From assembly GCA_948146395.1 (NCBI GenBank), contig OX411559.1:34304215-34368214 (forward strand): a stretch of 64,000 nucleotides of DNA. Reading direction: 5' to 3'. The translations under genes and the position numbers were made by a program. Positions 24,676 through 37,555 of the stretch are shown here, one piece after another (position 1 is the stretch's first letter; every line of letters starts with the position of its first letter). The notes under the pieces were generated by a model that saw nothing but the letters and a program-made list of their open reading frames with translations, did no database searches and had not been told where the DNA came from. The stretch comes from Fragum whitleyi. Taxonomy: Eukaryota; Mollusca; Bivalvia; Cardiida; Cardiidae.

Positions 24676-25324
24676 CATGCAAGCAAACAATCTGACCAAG
24701 TTTCAAGCTATTTGAACAAACAATGTATCTTATAGAGGGCATCCATGTTTTTTTTCTAAGTTTTGACCCCGTGAGCTAGGGTAGCAGATTGTAGTTTCTA
24801 GGGTCAATTCACTGTGCGAAACAGACTAATACAATGGAAAAGTAAATTACTCCCCAGACACTAGGTTGTAAAGCTACCTAGAAATCATAATTATTTACAT
24901 ACTTGCACTGAGTAAATGAAAAATTTGAAAATAAAATCATTCGACAAAATTTCGAAAAATAGCGAAAATTTGGCCGTTTTCCGACAAACTCTAACTTGTC
25001 CAGTATCCACACGGGAAATGATATCCTATTCAATGCTTGCTGCATCTAAAGCCGACACAGTGCCACATCTCCTGGTGCATTAAAAATATGTGGTGTCCCT
25101 TTACTTTTTTTACAATTTTTCAAAGCATTCCAACTCTACAATTTCAGCCTTCACAGATGGATCCGCTCCGGTCTTGAATAACTTCCGAGGTCGTTGTACC
25201 CTAAAATAGTCCGGTTAGAAAAAATGGTGTGCTCCTTTTGCCACATTGTTTTAATGTTTAAATAACAGTAAAGTGCTTGAAATGAGGTTCAGCCAAGTGC
25301 CAGACCTCTGCTACATTTCATGCA

Positions 25325-28300
25325 TTTTTTTTTTTTTTTTTTTTTTTGCTTTAATTTTCACGTCCATAGGTGTGCGAGGGTCGTGGGCATCCCTCTACAC
25401 ACCTTACAATATCGTATTAGTAGATATATATATATTATTAGTAGCAAAATAAATTTCAAGTGGATTCAATAAAGATGATATTTCTGTTTAGCTCATTAAA
25501 ATTCATTAAACCCTTTGTTGTTGTTACTCATTCTAGTTCTTATGACAAGATTGCTAAAGTGGTTACCAACACCATAGTTGTAATAAAAGAGTATATTGAG
25601 ATTCTAGTGTTGATATTTATTTTTCTCTTTGTTAGTCACAACTGTTTTGGTACATATTAATACCTCTATATGTAAGATCATCTCATCAATGTATAAAGAA
25701 ATGATTCGTTGATAATTTTGATCAAATTCTATGCTGATAATCCGCCATAACACCGTATGTTAAAGATAAGATAGTTCTTTAAGCCTAAAATGGTTGGATT
25801 ATTTAGTTTATTTCTACATCGGTATATGTATTTTTTAAATTCATACAAAAATCTATCTAACTTCGGATTGGACTCAGATGATCCTAATAAAGTGATTTGA
25901 CAATTTATTACTAATCTTTGGTCAATTCTGCGTAGAAGAATAGATAATCGTTGTATAATAGGTTTAACTTGTTCGCAATAGTAAAACAAATGAGAGATTG
26001 TTTCGTCATGCGTGTTACAAAAGCTACACTTACTGTTGTCAATAATGTTCATCTTATGCAAGAGTGAATTCGTTGAAATAATTCTATGTACAATTCGAGT
26101 TTGAAACCATTGGGTGTAGGAATCTTTTGTTATGTTGAAGACGTTTCTATGTATTTGCTTCCAGTCAATATTTATATTCGAAAAAGTTGTATTCCACTTT
26201 TTCATACATGACGCTTCGTCGTTGTTTGTTACCAAGGTATTGTAAATTAATTTATTATTTTTCTGGGTAACGATTTGAAAGAAAAAGCAGTTAATTGAAG
26301 GATTATGAAACCCTAGTACAGAATTCGAAATGTTCGGGAGTCAGAATTTCAAAAATAGAGCTTTAATGGCACTTGAGATACTGTAAAATTCTAGAAAGTT
26401 AATCTTGTTTTTAGTTATCTCTTTTATTTCGTTCCAACTTTTGAAAGTACCATTCTCCCTCAACATATCCTTGATATATCTGAAGCCATAATTATATAAT
26501 GTTTTATTGAAAAAACATTTCGAACCTATCAGAAGGTTTTCATTGTAAAATAATGGCATATGAATAATGTCCATCCATTTGGTAAAATTGCATTTTGAAG
26601 CATACTTCATAAACGACTGTAAAACATCAACCCAAAATTTATTTCCTACTTCTTTACATATTTTTTCACAGTACTTATTTCCTAGATTTATTATTTTATT
26701 TAGATCAAAAATATTTTTTGTGAATTCATAGCAGTCATTTGTTCCTGTAATAAGTTTTTTGAGCCATTTTATTTTCATGCTATTATCGTAGCTTTTTATG
26801 TCAATCATTTTCAACCCACCCTCATCGTAACTTTTTATCAGAACAGTTTTCTTAACTTTTGCAGGACCATCCCACACGAACTCATAAAAGTTATCATTAA
26901 TTTCTTTAATATAATCATTCGAGGGAGATGGTAAGTTTATAAATAAATTGGTCAGGAGTGGGGTTAAAATTGATTTAACAACAGCTATTTTTCCAATAGG
27001 CGACAATTTTCTTTTTTTCCAATATGAAATGCTTTTTTGTATGCTAAGTAGTTTTGGTTCAAAGTTTAAATCAACCATTTTGTCTAAATCAACGTGGAAT
27101 ACGATTCCTAGAAGCTTAAACTGTGTCTCTCCCCAAGATAATTTCCATTTAGTCTTAATAGAACGTATTGTGTACTTTTGAGATCCAATCCATATAAGTT
27201 TAGTTTTATCGAAATTAACTTTTAGGCCTGATATTTCAGAAAAATATTGAAGTACATCTAGAGTTTTGTTAAGTGAATTATCCGACCCATCTAAAAAGAG
27301 GGTAGTATCATCAGCAAATTGTGATATTATGTGTTCTTTGTTATTTATATTAATCCCTTTTATATCTTTGCTATTCTTGATTATGATATTTAGGATTTCA
27401 GCACAGAGAATAAATATGTAAGAAGATATAGGATCTCCCTGACGACAACCTCTTTTTACCCTGAAAAAATCCGAAAGAAACCCATTTATTTGTACACAGA
27501 CCTCCGTATTATGCAAAAATAATCGCACACATTTTATGAAAGTTTCACCAAAATTAAAAAAAGATAATGTGTGTTCGATGAAATGAAACGATAGAGAATC
27601 GAATGCTTTTTCAAAATCGATCAACATTAGGAGACCAGGAATATTGTTAACTTCACAATGTTGCATGATATCGTATACTAATCTAATATTCTCACCTATG
27701 AATCTGTCTTTCAAAAAGCCCGTTTGTTCTTTGGAAATTATATTGCCTAAAACAGATTTCATTCTATTTGCAATACTACCGGAAGCGAGTTTGTATAAAA
27801 CATTTAAAAGAGTAATGGGCCTCCAGTTTTTCAAAAATTGCTTAGGTTTGTTGTCCTTAGGAATGCAAATAATAGTCCCAACTTTGATATTATTGGAAAA
27901 AGAGTTATTTATAAAAGCGAAATTTAATGCTCTCACATCGAAATGGCCTATTTTGCCCCAGAAGACTTTAAAAAAATTCACAGAGAAACCATCATTTCCT
28001 GGACTTTTGTCGTTACTCATGTTCTTTAAAGTCTCCGAAACTTCACTGTAACTTAATAGCCCTTCAATACTATTTTTTTGAAAATCATTTAATTTCAAGA
28101 TATTATAGTCCTTTAAGTCATTTTCAAGATTAATATTTTTCCTGGTTTGTTGTTCTGCGTATAAATTTTCATAATATGTTTTTGTTTCATTTAAAATTTC
28201 AGACTGGTCCACAATGTGGGAACCATTTTCCTTTTCTAGGAAAGGAATAGTTTTTGATGAGATATGCTGTTTTTCTAAATTACAAAAATATTTTGTAGCT

Positions 28301-29475
28301 TTTTCATCGTTGTCGATCCAGTTGGCTTTCGATCTAACAAAAAATCCTCTCATCTTTTCATCGCGTATGTTTTCTAATTCTGATTGGAGTATAAGCAGTC
28401 TCTCTTTATTTCCCTCGTTTATTTTTTTTTCAATCTTAGATATTTCATTTTGTATTATTTCCTCTTTTTTGTTTCTATTTTTTATCTTGTGACAAGAAAA
28501 AGATATTGTGTCCCCACGAATTTCCATTAATAAAGTTTCTAAAAAAAGTTGATCGTTTATCAAAAAATCTATATTTTCTCGGTTAATATTCAATACATTT
28601 TCTGGATTATAGATTGGCAAGCAGTATTGTAGAATTACTCTTTCTATTGTTTTATCAACAAGGTTCACGAAATCTTTATCCAAAAGTAGAGAATTGTTAA
28701 ACTTCCATGTACCTTTTCCATGTTTTTCTTTTGAAAATTGGAGTTCGAGTAATATCATAGAGTGATCAGATCTATAACTAATATCGATATCAGAATTCCG
28801 AAGAAAAGTGTTCAGATTTTCTGTAATTAAAAAGAAGTCAAGTCTTCCTTTCTGTAATGGGTTTATTCTTTTCCATGAAAATTTTCGTGTCTCACCCTTT
28901 AGATATCTAAACGGATCAATAAGATTTCTATTACTAATTTCGGAGGATAATAGTTTCCTCGCATTTAAATTATGATTCGAAGATTTATAATTTTCATAGT
29001 CTAGGGAAGGGTTTAGAACGAGATTAAAATCGCCGCATATTATATATCTTTCGTTTCTAAGCGAGTCTATTTTGTTGAAGACATTCTCAAAGAATTGAGG
29101 GCTATCAATATTTGGTGCGTAAATGTTGATTAAAGTAAATGATGATTCATCGTAAATTAAATTAGCAACAATAAATTGCCCGTTAGGGTCTGTCTTACAT
29201 TCTGAAATGACAACATCAAGGTTTTTCCTAAATAAAATAGCAACTCCCTTTGAGTTGTGGTTGCCATGACTAAAAATGCATTTGCCTCCCCATTCTGAAT
29301 AAATTTTCTTTTCAAGATCTTCCATAAAGTGGGTTTCTTGTAAACATAGAATATCAGCACCTTTTTCTTTGGCAAGGTTGAATAGATCAAAACGTTTTTT
29401 ATTATTATTTAGACCCCGGCAATTATAAGAATAAATTTTAAGATAAACCATGTTTTTCAAAAAAATGTAGTCTAG
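25325..29475 (-). mobile_element. Tx1/L1-clade LINE with poly(A) tail
   Basis: Minus-strand element. The 3' end is a run of 23 A (25325-25347 on the given strand as T), preceded by a ~380-bp 3' UTR after the stop at 25729. The ORF2-like frame runs up to about 29475. No ORF1 was found upstream. The left flank TACATTTCATGCA (25312-25324) recurs exactly at 31742-31754. If that is the target duplication, the insertion is 6.4 kb and includes later MITE (29995) and SINE (30584) insertions; otherwise the element is 5'-truncated near 29475. Confidence 0.85.
25729..29451 (-). pseudogene. LINE ORF2: endonuclease-reverse transcriptase, one in-frame TGA
   Basis: The frame runs from ATG at 29451 to the stop at 25729, about 1240 codons, broken only by TGA at 26341-26343; the 105 bp between the two open parts is open in the same frame. 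Domains in order: an apurinic-type endonuclease (about residues 5-235; YSYNCRGL, CLQETH, CGDFNLVLN, SDHSMI), a linker, then RT with NWRPITLLNVLYKLAS, the catalytic LIDFEKAFDS near residue 615, RQGDPISSYIF and FADDTTLFLD near 715, a long C-terminal region, and a CCHC knuckle CSFCNTHDETISHLFYYC near 1145-1163. Length, motif wording and the poly(A) tail fit the Tx1 branch of L1. The nonsense codon removes the last ~200 residues, including the knuckle. Confidence 0.92.
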
Positions 29476-29994
29476 TTACTTCACTTAAACCCGGTTTTAA
29501 GCCATTTTTAATGATCTGTGCTGCGATAAGTGTGTGTTTAGTGTATGGTGCGAGGTATAAAAAGTGCATGATATGACAATAGGATATGAGCTTGGAAAAA
29601 ATACACGCGGACATTTGATGTATTGTGGATCAAACGAGTTGTTGTTCCATTCACGTAGATTACTTCTTTCATAATGATGCTCATGAAATAAGATTCGAAA
29701 TGAAATTATTTGGCGATCAAATACCGACAATTTAAATACAACTTAGTATTGGTCATTTTACGTAACCAACCGTAAATTATCGAAGAAGTATTAAACAATA
29801 ATAAATGTATTACAATATCTTTAAAGTTTTGACATGGCAGGGCGTGGTATTGCAAAAACGTAGAAAGAAATCCCTAATCCTTAATACGTGAAATTGAATT
29901 ATTTCGATTTTTTTTTATCAAACCGATTCCTGTTGTTTTTTTTTTTTATTATTTTTCTTAAGAAGATGGCTCATGGTTATCTACAATAAATCTA
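29476..29994. other. No ORF1 or other gene recognised upstream of the LINE
   Basis: In-frame stops begin at 29476-29478. A minus-strand frame of 77 codons at 29497-29730 shows no ORF1 features (no coiled coil, RRM or zinc knuckle). A poly-T stretch lies near 29910-29950. Confidence 0.5.
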
Positions 29995-30341
29995 CAGTAA
30001 AACTTGTGTTAAGCGACCACCTAAGGGACAACCAAAAAGCGGTCGTTTATGGGAATGGTCGCTTAATACAAAATATAATAAAAGTGACAGTTCATTTTGA
30101 TCGCATTTATAGATTGTCGGTCAAGTTGTACTGAATCCTATGATGTTTAAACCCACGAGAATCGTCTTATCGAGACGATTCTAATGGGTTCAAACAAAAT
30201 AAGATTCAACAATAACCAATTTTTCGTTAAGAATGTCCCCTTTTTTTCAGAGATTTTGCTTACGGTGAAGGGACTTTTTATGGTGGTCGCTTAATGAAAT
30301 AGGTCGCTTAATACACGTGGTCGCTCGAGCAATACCGACTG
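29995..30341. mobile_element. TA-flanked MITE with GCGACCACC subterminal repeats
   Basis: It begins TA-CAGTAAAACTTGTGTTAAGC and ends with the reverse complement of CAGTCGGTATTGC... followed by TA. GGTCGCTTAA motifs repeat inside both ends. The centre has a short palindrome around ATCGTCTTATCGAGACGAT. The CAGT(C/A)AAAC..TGTCTTAAGCGACCACC type of terminus is shared with the cleaner element at 61675-61852. Likely a Tc1/mariner-type non-autonomous element. Confidence 0.7.
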
Positions 30342-30583
30342 TATATCTTAAACACAAAAGACCATTACTTGGTCCCACCATACCATGTATGGACTATAGA
30401 CAAAAGGAAAGAACAAAAATTTAAAGCTTGAATTTGTACAGTAGAACTTTTTTGTTTGGAGTTTTCCTTAAATATCACGAATTCGGGTTTAAATAGGAGA
30501 TTTCGGTAACCCAGAATGGCCAATTCTGTCATACAAACGTAATTAAATATAGCAATTGAAGAGCTATAGCGACCTGTTGACAT

Positions 30584-30796
30584 TCTAATTAATTGATTGA
30601 TTGAATGGGGTTTTACGCCGCTTTCAACATTATTTCAGTTATATCGCGGCGGCTGGAGCACCTAACAATGGATTCCTGGTATTCCTCGCTCCAGTACTAC
30701 CATTACATCCTTTCCTAGCCTCCAGCTGCTATTTCACATAGGTCTACGATTATCGACCCTTCGATGAGAGACAAATAGTCGGAAAGATGTTGCCAT
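30584..30796 (-). mobile_element. tRNA-derived SINE, head missing
   Basis: Minus-strand copy of the family seen at 40312, 46633 and 47650. It reads from the TTCCGAC core to the ..GCGGCGTAAAACCCCATTCAATC tail and an (AATC)n end (split over short intervals), but lacks the tRNA-like promoter region, so it is 5'-truncated. Confidence 0.8.
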
Positions 30797-33671
30797 TCTA
30801 AACTTATAATTATACTATATGAATGTGCATATTTACTCACATGCATGTAAACGTGTACATTCAACAGAAAATTGATAGACCAGTAGCTGTTGACCTATGC
30901 TGTTAAATCCTGATTTTAATGTCACTGTCATTCAATTAATTTATATAAGTAGATTATCGGTAAAACTCCAAAAACCAATAGCTACAGATTCATCCAAGCT
31001 GTAGTTATGAAGCTTAAGAAGCATATCGAGGACCTCGTCATATGGCGATCCGTAATCGTACAACTACAGTTTAAAAAATCAGGACTTACTAGGTTCGGTG
31101 AATCAAGGCTAATATGAATTTATAATTCAATTTCGATTTTCCGCCTTATCATTAAGTGGTTTAGTCAGCGATCTATTTACCAAACTATATTTTCGCGTTT
31201 TCTTAACGCGTTAAATACTTATAAATTTCTCAAAATCTCGCAACTACAGCTTTTATCAAGCTGTACTTACGAGACAAAGACTAATATGTTATCCGACGGA
31301 TCACTGCTTTAAACGACAATCGATTAACAATTCAATTATGGCAAACATTTCATGGGTGATTGGCCCTAAAGAAGTAACAACAGCCCATTCAAATCTGCAT
31401 TTACGACACTTATGCCTCTCACAAAACAATTGTATTTTGTTATTTGGCGTATGATTTCCTTAGTGCTTTCCACTGTCAGAAAGGTTTTTTTTTAATTATT
31501 ATTATTTGCTTAGCGTTAGCAAGCTATCCGTCGGTTCACATTTTGCATATTATACAAAAGATTTTTTTTAAAAAAAAGAAACCAGAATGACTAGAAGAAT
31601 AATGAAAGCGACAGAAAACACCATTTTAACATATACTAAAAAGGCTGGTCACACTCATTCATTGTTCTCCATGCGGTTTATCCTTAACTTTTTTGAAGCA
31701 GGTTCAATCGACAAAATAAATGTTTCCAAGCGCGATTATGATACATTTCATGCATAGTTTTAAATGAATCTAAGTGGGAACGATTTTTTTCTGAGAGCCT
31801 GACCTTTGATGGTGGTTCCCAAGTAAGGAAACTCTTTTGTACCATGATAATTTTTAGGGTGGTTGTGCGCCGTTAAAAATTGTGGGAAATGAACCGCTCA
31901 TGAATGCATTTTCTGGACATAGATTTCAAGAACAATGAATTTTCTTTAAGACTTGCAACTTTTTATAGCCCAAACGACTTTTTAAGTTGGAATGCGGAGC
32001 AATTCCAACTTAGATTTAACAAAACCGCAAAATGAACCCAAGATAAATTCATTTCGGGTTTTTTTGAGAACACACATCACGTGAACAGGATGTGAATACA
32101 CTTCGGCCTATTTTGTATATCTCAACTTGACATAGACATACAGTTTATTTCATTAAAATAAAATAATCCTGTACAATTACACAACTATCACTTCATGTAT
32201 ATTATTAACATGCTTATTCATGATTTAAACGATATTTATTGAAATTTGCGTACGAATTTACTCGTATCACATGTTTACATTACTATATTTGGAAATCATG
32301 TGATAAGTCAAATCAAATAAGGTCAGCTATTGAAAATAGCACTAGCCAATCACGTGATCTGCTTATTGGGCAATGTCGCGATCTGGTTTCTCAGTATTGT
32401 GGCAACAGCACAGGCGAATCACGTGATTTGGTAAAGTCGCGTCCTATTTCCGTAGAATTATGTTATAGCTTCTTTTAAAGGTATAGTTTCTCTTTCTGAA
32501 CGACCTTATCACACATTGAATTTATGACAAATTGTTATATTGTACATTTCTGTCTACAGTTACGAAATGAAAATCTTTAGTTTTTCTTAAAGTGAAGATA
32601 CACTTTTAAAGTTAACAAATATTTTTGCAACATATTGTCGTTTGTTTTCCGTCACATTGCAGTTATCTACATGAATGTTTCAATGTCAAAGCCCAAAATT
32701 CATCAAATAAAATCCTGGCCACCACATCTTTAAGGGAATTATGAATATCTTTGCCCAATTGCATTCCATCACCAAAATACCTTGCCATTTGAAACAGACC
32801 TACTAGTTCAACTTATTTTCTTCACATTCTTGTACATCAACACGTTTAAGAGCACCATCATACAGTTAGTTACATCGTGAAGTTGACATTAATCGCTCAC
32901 TCAGCGCTCCATTCATTCATTTCAAACACTCACCCAAACCATTCAAAACTATCAAAATTACCCAATAAATAAGATCAACTTGTACATTCAAATGGAATAA
33001 AGCATTTTAGAACCAAATCGCGATTGCACTGACATAATTGAAATTTAAAGCGTCTGATTGGTTCTTGGCGAAATATAAAGCTATTGGTGGAACTTTCACG
33101 CATTTTTTATTTAATTGAACAAAATAAGCGACATTGTATTCCCTTTCTGAAGTTTCACTCAAAACTCGCTCCGCTCACTCATTCAACATCATTCATTAAT
33201 CATTCCAAAATCGCAATAACGAAACTTTACACAAATATTGCCCACGACCCAAAGAAATACTATTGTTTCGGGGTCATACATGTCACGGTCATAAGTTACC
33301 TTGAACTGTTAACAGTTTCCACTCTAACTGAACAACCAATTGACCAAAAATCATTAAATTTGACATAAATGTTGTCAATGACCCAAGAAAGTGCCAAATT
33401 TTGGAGTCGCGAATGTCGAAGTTACAATTGAACTTCGTCCAAGAATTGTCTTGCAATTCCAACTCATGAAGTAAAACACTTCCCTGCGAAAAAAGCTTTT
33501 CATCAAGGACAAAGCGCTTGTTGAGGTCCGCTTTGTGACAATTCTAATTAAAAATGTAATTGATAACTCAAACGGAGCAGAAGTCCTTTGAAAAATAACA
33601 TAGAAACTGTTTTGAGCGTCCGCCTCTGCGTCCATTAGTCGGCTGTATGGTCCATATCATTTTCTTCTTTT
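30797..33671. other. Intergenic/repeat-derived DNA, no gene recognised
   Basis: Short inverted motifs CTACAGCTT...AAGCTGTA recur near 30985-31020 and 31240-31270. Two CACGTG E-boxes in AATCACGTGAT context lie at about 32349 and 32418, the first beside CCAAT/ATTGG, but with no gene behind them. 32880-33240 holds two copies of a dispersed motif (CGCTC..TCATTCATTC) also found at 35915, 36200, 59465 and, reversed, 63790. 33375-33635 resembles a dispersed CACGAATGTCGAAG-type repeat. Confidence 0.5.
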
Positions 33672-34680
33672 TTAGCTCACCTGATCACTACGTGCTCACG
33701 GGGAGCTTTTTCAACTCTGACGTCCGTCGTGTGTCGTCAACTTTCTAAAAACTTCTTCTTCTCCTTAGCTGATTTCAATAAAATTTTGACAGAATGTTCC
33801 CTGGGTGACCCTCTTCAAAAATTCTTCGCTAATTTTGATAATCCACAAACATGGGCGTGGTAGGGCGGGGCTTATTTTGAACTAGAAATCTTTGAACGAC
33901 ATCTCCTCCTGAACCAATGGGCCGATTTCAATGAAACTTTACCAGAAGATTCCTGGGGTGACCCTTTTTAATAATTGTTCGTGAAATTGAGAATGGCCCA
34001 TAAATATGGGCGTGGCAAAGCGGAGCTTATTTTGATCCTGGAATCTTTGAACAACATCTCCTCCTGAACCACTGGGTCCATTTCAATGAAACTTTTCCAG
34101 AATGTTCCTAGGGTGACCCTTTTTAAAATTGTTTGCAAAATTTTGATTGGTCCATAAATATTGACGTGGCAGGGCGGGCATAATTTTGAGCCAGAAATCT
34201 TTGAATGAAATCTCCTCCTGAACCACTGGGCCAATGTCTGTGAAACTTTACCAGAATGTTCCTTGAGGGTCGCTTTTGGCAAATTGTTCACGATATTTTG
34301 ATTGGTCCATAAATATTGGTGTGGCAGGGAAGGACTTATTTAAGCCATGGACCTTTGAACGACATCTCCTCCTGAACCACTTGGCCGATTTCAATGAAAC
34401 TTTACCAGAACGTTCCTTTGGAGACCATCTTCAAAATTTGTTTGCAAAGTTTTGATTAGCCCATAAATATGGGCGTGGCAGTGCAGGGTTAATTTGAGTC
34501 TCCTCTGTAAAAATTGGGTGGGCAGGGTCTATTATCACTGTTAATCTTCGAATTATATTTCCTTTCAACAATTAGGCAAATTTGAATGAAACTTTGCCAG
34601 AAGGTTTCTTGGATGATATCCACTGGACAAATCGGATTCAGGACAGCGGTTTAGGACCATTTTAGCCCTCTTGTTATCAT
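33672..34680 (+). mobile_element. Pearl-like element with ~154-bp tandem core
   Basis: It starts TTTAGCTCACCTGATCAC with a GTGCTCACGGGGAGC near-inverted partner. CGTCCGTCGTGTGTCGTC follows, then four to five repeats marked by CATCTCCTCCTGAACCA at 33900, 34055, 34209 and 34363 (period 154-155). Each repeat has CCATAAATATGGGCGTGGC. It has no protein. Such non-autonomous elements with tandem internal cores are known from bivalves as pearl elements; the family match is from memory. Confidence 0.7.
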
Positions 34681-36164
34681 TTTTCTTCCATCAGTTGCAG
34701 GTCTGTATAGCGAATCAGGGGTTTAAGCGTCTCTCGTTGTTTAAATACATTGATTTATATACGCCTGTCAAAAGACGAGACGTATTATGTGATCACCTGT
34801 GGTAGGCGGGAGGCGTGAGCTTCGTAAGTGACTTAAGGTCACCGTCTCTTGAACGCATTTCAACTTATCAGTACTTTCAGTACTTTGATTTTGAGGAGCT
34901 ACGTACTGTCAAAATGTGCCAATTTACTATATAATTTAACACGGCCAAATCAGACAGGAGTGTAACCAGATGCCGGAATTCTGCAACCCCACCCGCTTTA
35001 CCCAATCATGTCGCAGGGAACCAGCAAAACAAGAAAAGCTACTATTCTATCAGTTGCGCATTCTAAACGGGTTCCTAAATTGATATTTGACATGATTTAA
35101 TGCAACATTTTTCATTTTCACTTTCAAATAATCAATCAAAAATTAACATTTCCTAATATTTGTAAATTTGACCCTGGCCACTTCGAATATTTCGATATAA
35201 ACTACAATCTGTCCCCTATCTAGTTGTGACACCACCGGATTTTGGGCCTTCTTTGTTCTATATAAAATTGCACTCTTTTCCGCTGCTGTGGTCGGTTCCA
35301 CAGAAATGTTTGACCTTTGACCTCTTTAGCCCTTCATCTTCGTTCAATGTCCTACCTTAAAGTAAAAATACCTCGGGAAACTCCCTTCATTTTTTGGGGG
35401 GTACCCAAGCCGAAGTAGAGGTACCGTCTTTTTTCCACCTATGAAGAGGACAGTTACTTTGGGTACGACCCCCACCCCTTATCCGTCATTTCGCAAAGGA
35501 AATCGTACACAGGTCAAATCAAGCGTTAAATCAAAGAAGAGATGCAAAACTAGGTGAAAAGAACAAAAATGAGCACACGGGTAACTATTTTACTATCAAA
35601 AATAACGTTTCAATGTCGCACTACTTTTTCTAAAGGATCTACTTTTACCATACAATGACTTCCGGAAGAAAATTCCAGTGAGGTCATTCCTAAATTTTAG
35701 GGCCGACAAGATCCACATTCAATCGCATCAGACATCATGGAGACAATCATTTTGGTCAAATTTCAAAACATTTGAGAAAAAAAGAGTCGCATCTGGCGCA
35801 TTCATTGGATTTTCTATGTTGACTCTGTGACCTAGTTTCGGACCCGGTACAGTAGAGAACATCGTGAAAATTACACTTATTACGATCAAAATCATTCTAA
35901 GTCATTTAACTAAGCGCTCAATTCATTCATTCCAAATTACTCAAATCGACCCAAAACGCTCAAAAATCGTTAGAAAACATTTTAAAATTGATAAAGGCGA
36001 TCATCATTTTATTCAAATCGATCAAGTTATTCTACGTTTTTATTGGCTAGTCACTTGGTCTTAAGTTGTCAGATTTGTCCGCGAAGACCTGCAAACAGAA
36101 AAGTGCGAATATTTGATTAAAGGGATGAAATAAAAATCGATAATTGTGTTCAGATTTGAACAAA
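34681..36164. other. No gene recognised
   Basis: Mixed AT-rich sequence. A copy of the dispersed CGCTC/TCATTCATTC motif lies at about 35910-35945. No splice-supported exon was seen. Confidence 0.5.
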
Positions 36165-37298
36165 TTAACGATATTTGGTTACCTCCCTTTAGTAACACTC
36201 AAAGCTCGCTCCACACGCTCGTTCAATTTCATTCCGTTATTTCAAAAATCAATCATCTTGTCAATTTCACGATGTTTTAACTGTATGACCCATTTTCAAA
36301 TACGTCAGAGATATGAGATATCGAACACTCGCAATTGTTTCAAAACATTTGAACCAAAGATGTAGCTTAAGGTGGAAGAGTACCGTAGAGTTTTTTGAGT
36401 TAAGTGAAAAGATTTTGGTACGTTTGTAATGCCAGGTTCCCAATGCCGATCCCATCCACTCGATCAACTCGATCGCTTTAGTTCCCCGACCAAATTTCGC
36501 CCGACCAAATTCGCCCAAGACAATCGAGCAGGTTCTTCTCGATCGCTCGTTGATCAAACCCGACCTCAACACCAGCATTTACGACTCATTCTAGATCGAA
36601 GCCTGACCGTCCAAATGATCCGATCTTCACCCGATCATCCCGACCTCTAGTTGAGCCCTACACGATCGATATCTCGTTCAAATCGATCTCTTCTCGATCT
36701 TCACCCGACCAAACAGAGTTCATCGTGTTCTAGTCGTAGAAGGTCGGGAATCACCGTGTACTGATATTAGATAGATTTTGTGCCCCGTTCGCGGCGAAAT
36801 AAATGGAGCGTGTACGTGACATTTCCAATAATTTGAAATGTTCCTGAGGCGCTTACACTGAGCAGCGTAGACAGCCACAAACTATAAATATTACCCGATG
36901 TTCTACGGATACTTTGAGATCTTATTTATCTACCAAACGCAAAGTAAAGACTCTGGTCTGACTGTGCGGATGCACATGCTAGCCAGAGTCTCTGGTTTGG
37001 GCGTATTAAAATTGTCGGAAAGCTCACTCCCAGGCTCAATTTCTTGTTATTCTAGTGTTCGTTTCTAATGTCACAGTTATACGGCTTAGTGTCTTGAGAC
37101 CGATACGTGACTCGTCACGCGAATAGGGACCAACTGGGTAGCGCGTAAAGTGTAGATCATAGTCAGACTGCGCGGATTGTGCAGACTGACTAGGTTCGAA
37201 ATTTTCGGGTCACATATGTTTCAACAAAGGTTGCGGACACAAGCTTATTTAGATAATCTGAAAGCTTATCTGAGTTAATTTTCAGCACTGGGAGTTTC

Positions 37299-37555
37299 AT
37301 GCCCCCGTATCGAGAGATCGGGGGAATATTGTTTTACTCATGTCCGTCTGTCTGTCTGTCTGTCCGTCCGTCTGTCCGTCCGTCTGTCCGAAAACTTAAC
37401 CAAACTTAACCTTTGCCTTTTCTCCAAAAGTATTTGACATACAAAGCTTTTCACCAAATTCAAGGTCATGTGACAAGGTCAAGGTCATCTGTCAAGGTAA
37501 AACTTTAAAAAAAATGCTGTTACGGGGTATTCGTGTTTCACAAACACATCTTGTT
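37299..37555 (+). mobile_element. 'GGGGGCAT ... CACATCTTGTT' element (copy D)
   Basis: Second copy of the element at 6092-6380, at the same place in segment X, so it was inherited with the segment. It has lost one of the CAAGGTCATGTGAC blocks. The corresponding site in unit B is empty. Confidence 0.75.

Noticed and set aside
27644..28492. Plus-strand frames within the LINE (27644-28051, 28214-28492, 26948-27181)
   Set aside because: Antisense shadows of the minus-strand ORF2.
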